This document shows, piece after piece, positions 5,135 through 5,872 of a DNA stretch of 5,872 nucleotides. Numbering within the stretch: position 1 is the first letter of the stretch; each line of letters starts with the position of its first letter. Under the pieces are notes generated by a model. The model was not told where the DNA came from and did not search any database. It saw nothing but the letters and a program-made list of their open reading frames with translations. The stretch is from an uncultured Candidatus Melainabacteria bacterium (lineage in GTDB: Bacteria; Cyanobacteriota; Vampirovibrionia; Gastranaerophilales; Gastranaerophilaceae): contig CALEJY010000108.1 in assembly GCA_937898445.1 (NCBI GenBank), positions 1-5,872 on the forward strand, read 5' to 3'. A program made the position numbers and the translations under genes.

Positions 5135-5400
5135 CATATTTACCCGGACTATGTAATTCGTCCTTGGTGTTTATACTAGTTCGTTAGACTAGTACCGATA
5201 GGGTATCTCATACCCATAGCTCATACTTCTTTATTCATATGAGAACTGACTATCTCACACCCTCGACTTTGCTCGTTAGGGGCTGTGTATTTCGGACCAC
5301 TTGGTCCTACTCCCATCTCAGGGATAGTCGATGAGCCTTCCTCCACATTAGAGGCTTGGTTGAGGATTAGCCTCTCAGCCGTTTCCTCAGTTAACACAGT
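5135..5400 (-). ncRNA. Group I intron ribozyme core P3-P9 (subgroup IA-like)
   Basis: The pairings are visible directly (minus strand, high to low coordinates). P3 is 5399-5394 with 5288-5283 (CUGUGU/ACACAG). P4 is 5388-5384 with 5366-5362. P5 is 5380-5377 with 5372-5369 and a GAGA tetraloop. P6 is 5356-5353 with 5337-5334. P7 is 5329-5324 with 5253-5248 (GACUAU/AUAGUC, keeping the guanosine-site G-C). P7.1 is 5323-5321 with 5314-5312. P7.2 is 5307-5303 with 5298-5294 (GGACC/GGUCC). P8 is 5281-5278 with 5263-5260. P9 is 5243-5238 with 5225-5220. Further hairpins follow at 5215-5201, 5193-5175 and 5163-5146. P7.1 plus P7.2 indicate subgroup IA, as in the T4 td intron, whose P7 region reads very similarly. 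P1 and P2 are outside the window. Confidence 0.9.
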
Positions 5401-5872
5401 TTCTACAGGTGATTTCTCATCTGAAGCACAAAATATTTTTTCAAATTTTAACTTCTTTTCATTGCACCAAATAGGGGCTTTTGAATACATATACTCATAG
5501 AGATTCTTTATCTGTCCTCTGCCGGAGTACTCCATAGTACACACTTTGTCACAAGTAGAATTATTTGTATTCTTTGCTTTGGAGTAGTTTAATTTAGTTT
5601 TTCTCTTTACTATACCTACCTTAACCAAATACTCTTGTAGAGGAGCAATAAAGGATACACATCCAGTAAAAGTAAATTTTACATTATATACTATCCTTTC
5701 TCTAAATCCTTCTTTGCGTGAAGAATCTTTAACTATCATTTTCTTTCTCTTACCGTTCCAAATGTATCCATCTCCGTCAAAATATCCGAGAATAAAAGAA
5801 GACATAAACTCCTCTGGAACCAACTCTTTAGTTGGAAATTGTAATATTAGGGACTTGTTTCTAACAACACCT
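5221..5872 (-). CDS. LAGLIDADG homing endonuclease, partial (N-terminus beyond window)
   Basis: The intron-encoded endonuclease; 216 residues are visible. The frame stays open from the stop (TGA, 5223-5221) to the right edge, so the TTG at 5823 is not the real start: the 16 residues before it (GVVRNKSLILQFPTKE) look like normal family sequence. The motif FILGYFDGDGYI (about 5802-5767) is the LAGLIDADG helix with its metal-binding Asp. It is followed by a beta-sheet DNA-binding half (VKFTFTGCVSFIAPLQEYLVK, then YSGRGQIKNLYEYMY). The residues before the motif resemble the linker between the two halves of two-motif enzymes, so the first motif probably lies outside. About the last 58 codons are read from the ribozyme core, giving a low-complexity tail unlikely to be part of the nuclease fold. 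Confidence 0.88.
   Translation of the reverse strand, partial: GVVRNKSLILQFPTKELVPEEFMSSFILGYFDGDGYIWNGKRKKMIVKDSSRKEGFRERIVYNVKFTFTGCVSFIAPLQEYLVKVGIVKRKTKLNYSKAKNTNNSTCDKVCTMEYSGRGQIKNLYEYMYSKAPIWCNEKKLKFEKIFCASDEKSPVETVLTEETAERLILNQASNVEEGSSTIPEMGVGPSGPKYTAPNEQSRGCEIVSSHMNKEV

Larger units (their letters stand above)
5135..5872 (-). mobile_element. Group I intron (3' part) with homing endonuclease, in a metallophosphoesterase gene
   Basis: A self-splicing group I intron whose 5' end and 5' exon lie beyond the window. It contains a LAGLIDADG endonuclease frame and a complete P3-P9 ribozyme core, and it sits directly upstream of a metallophosphoesterase exon that lacks its first motifs. The 3' splice site is placed after the G at 5135 because the preceding UAAAUAUG and a small hairpin resemble the T4 td intron end. 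A U-ending 5' exon plus TA would then restore a codon before TTA GAT TTA TTT. The exact last base is inferred. Introns with such enzymes spread by copying into intronless alleles. Confidence 0.85.

Noticed and set aside
5285..5500. Plus-strand frame opposite the intron
   Set aside because: It is antisense to the ribozyme core and endonuclease; it is open only by chance.
62..5872. TAG-to-Gln recoded genes
   Set aside because: All supported genes are uninterrupted under the standard code and none needs an in-frame TAG; only the lack of TAG stops was kept as a weak note.
1..5872. tRNA genes, CRISPR arrays, terminators
   Set aside because: I saw no cloverleaf, no spaced repeats, and no GC-rich hairpin followed by a T-run on the coding strand; the hairpins at 5146-5215 belong to the intron.

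Overview
The window is an AT-rich, gene-dense stretch in which every supported gene lies on the minus strand, so transcription runs from position 5872 down to 1. Genes touch or overlap almost everywhere: six junctions share a 4-base ATGA or GTGA, and no gap between genes exceeds about 10 bases apart from the intron. Small hypothetical proteins are mixed with phage-type genes: DUF3310, ThyX, an Api92/YubB-like protein, a GatB/YqeY-domain protein, a phage metallophosphoesterase and homing endonucleases. This points to a tailed bacteriophage or prophage. Most starts lack a recognisable Shine-Dalgarno sequence and the one lipoprotein has a Leu-Cys-Ser-Cys lipobox, which fits a Bacteroidota host. 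A crAss-like phage is plausible, but that is inference, because no virion gene is visible.

Layout in transcription order. (1) 5872-5135: the 3' part of a group I intron (subgroup IA-like, resembling the T4 td intron) carrying a LAGLIDADG homing endonuclease whose frame is open to the window edge. (2) 5134-4842: the 3' exon of a metallophosphoesterase, holding only its last two metal-binding motifs. (3) 4849-4113: an Api92/YubB-like protein, a small Cys-rich protein and a short Pro/Tyr/His-rich lipoprotein. (4) 4116-3655: a GatB/YqeY-domain protein. (5) 3665-2446: two adjacent DUF3310 paralogues, the second fused behind a complete NUMOD4-HNH-NUMOD1 homing endonuclease. (6) 2449-1836: two hypothetical proteins. 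(7) 1839-761: a mini-thioredoxin overlapping a flavin-dependent thymidylate synthase (ThyX) with an unusual active-site motif. (8) 764-62: four consecutive very small membrane or secreted proteins, one of them only 51 residues. After the last stop the reading frame continues open to the left edge.

Inferred biology: the middle of the operon looks like a nucleotide-metabolism block. ThyX makes dTMP, a thioredoxin lies next to it, and the DUF3310 pair belongs to a family that to my knowledge includes T7 gp1.7, a dTMP/dGMP kinase. Two unrelated homing-endonuclease invasions, a LAGLIDADG intron and an HNH fusion, lie within about 3.5 kb. The cluster of tiny membrane and secreted proteins downstream of thyX, together with the Pro-rich lipoprotein, could act on the host envelope (exclusion, lysis or signalling), but nothing in the sequence proves this.
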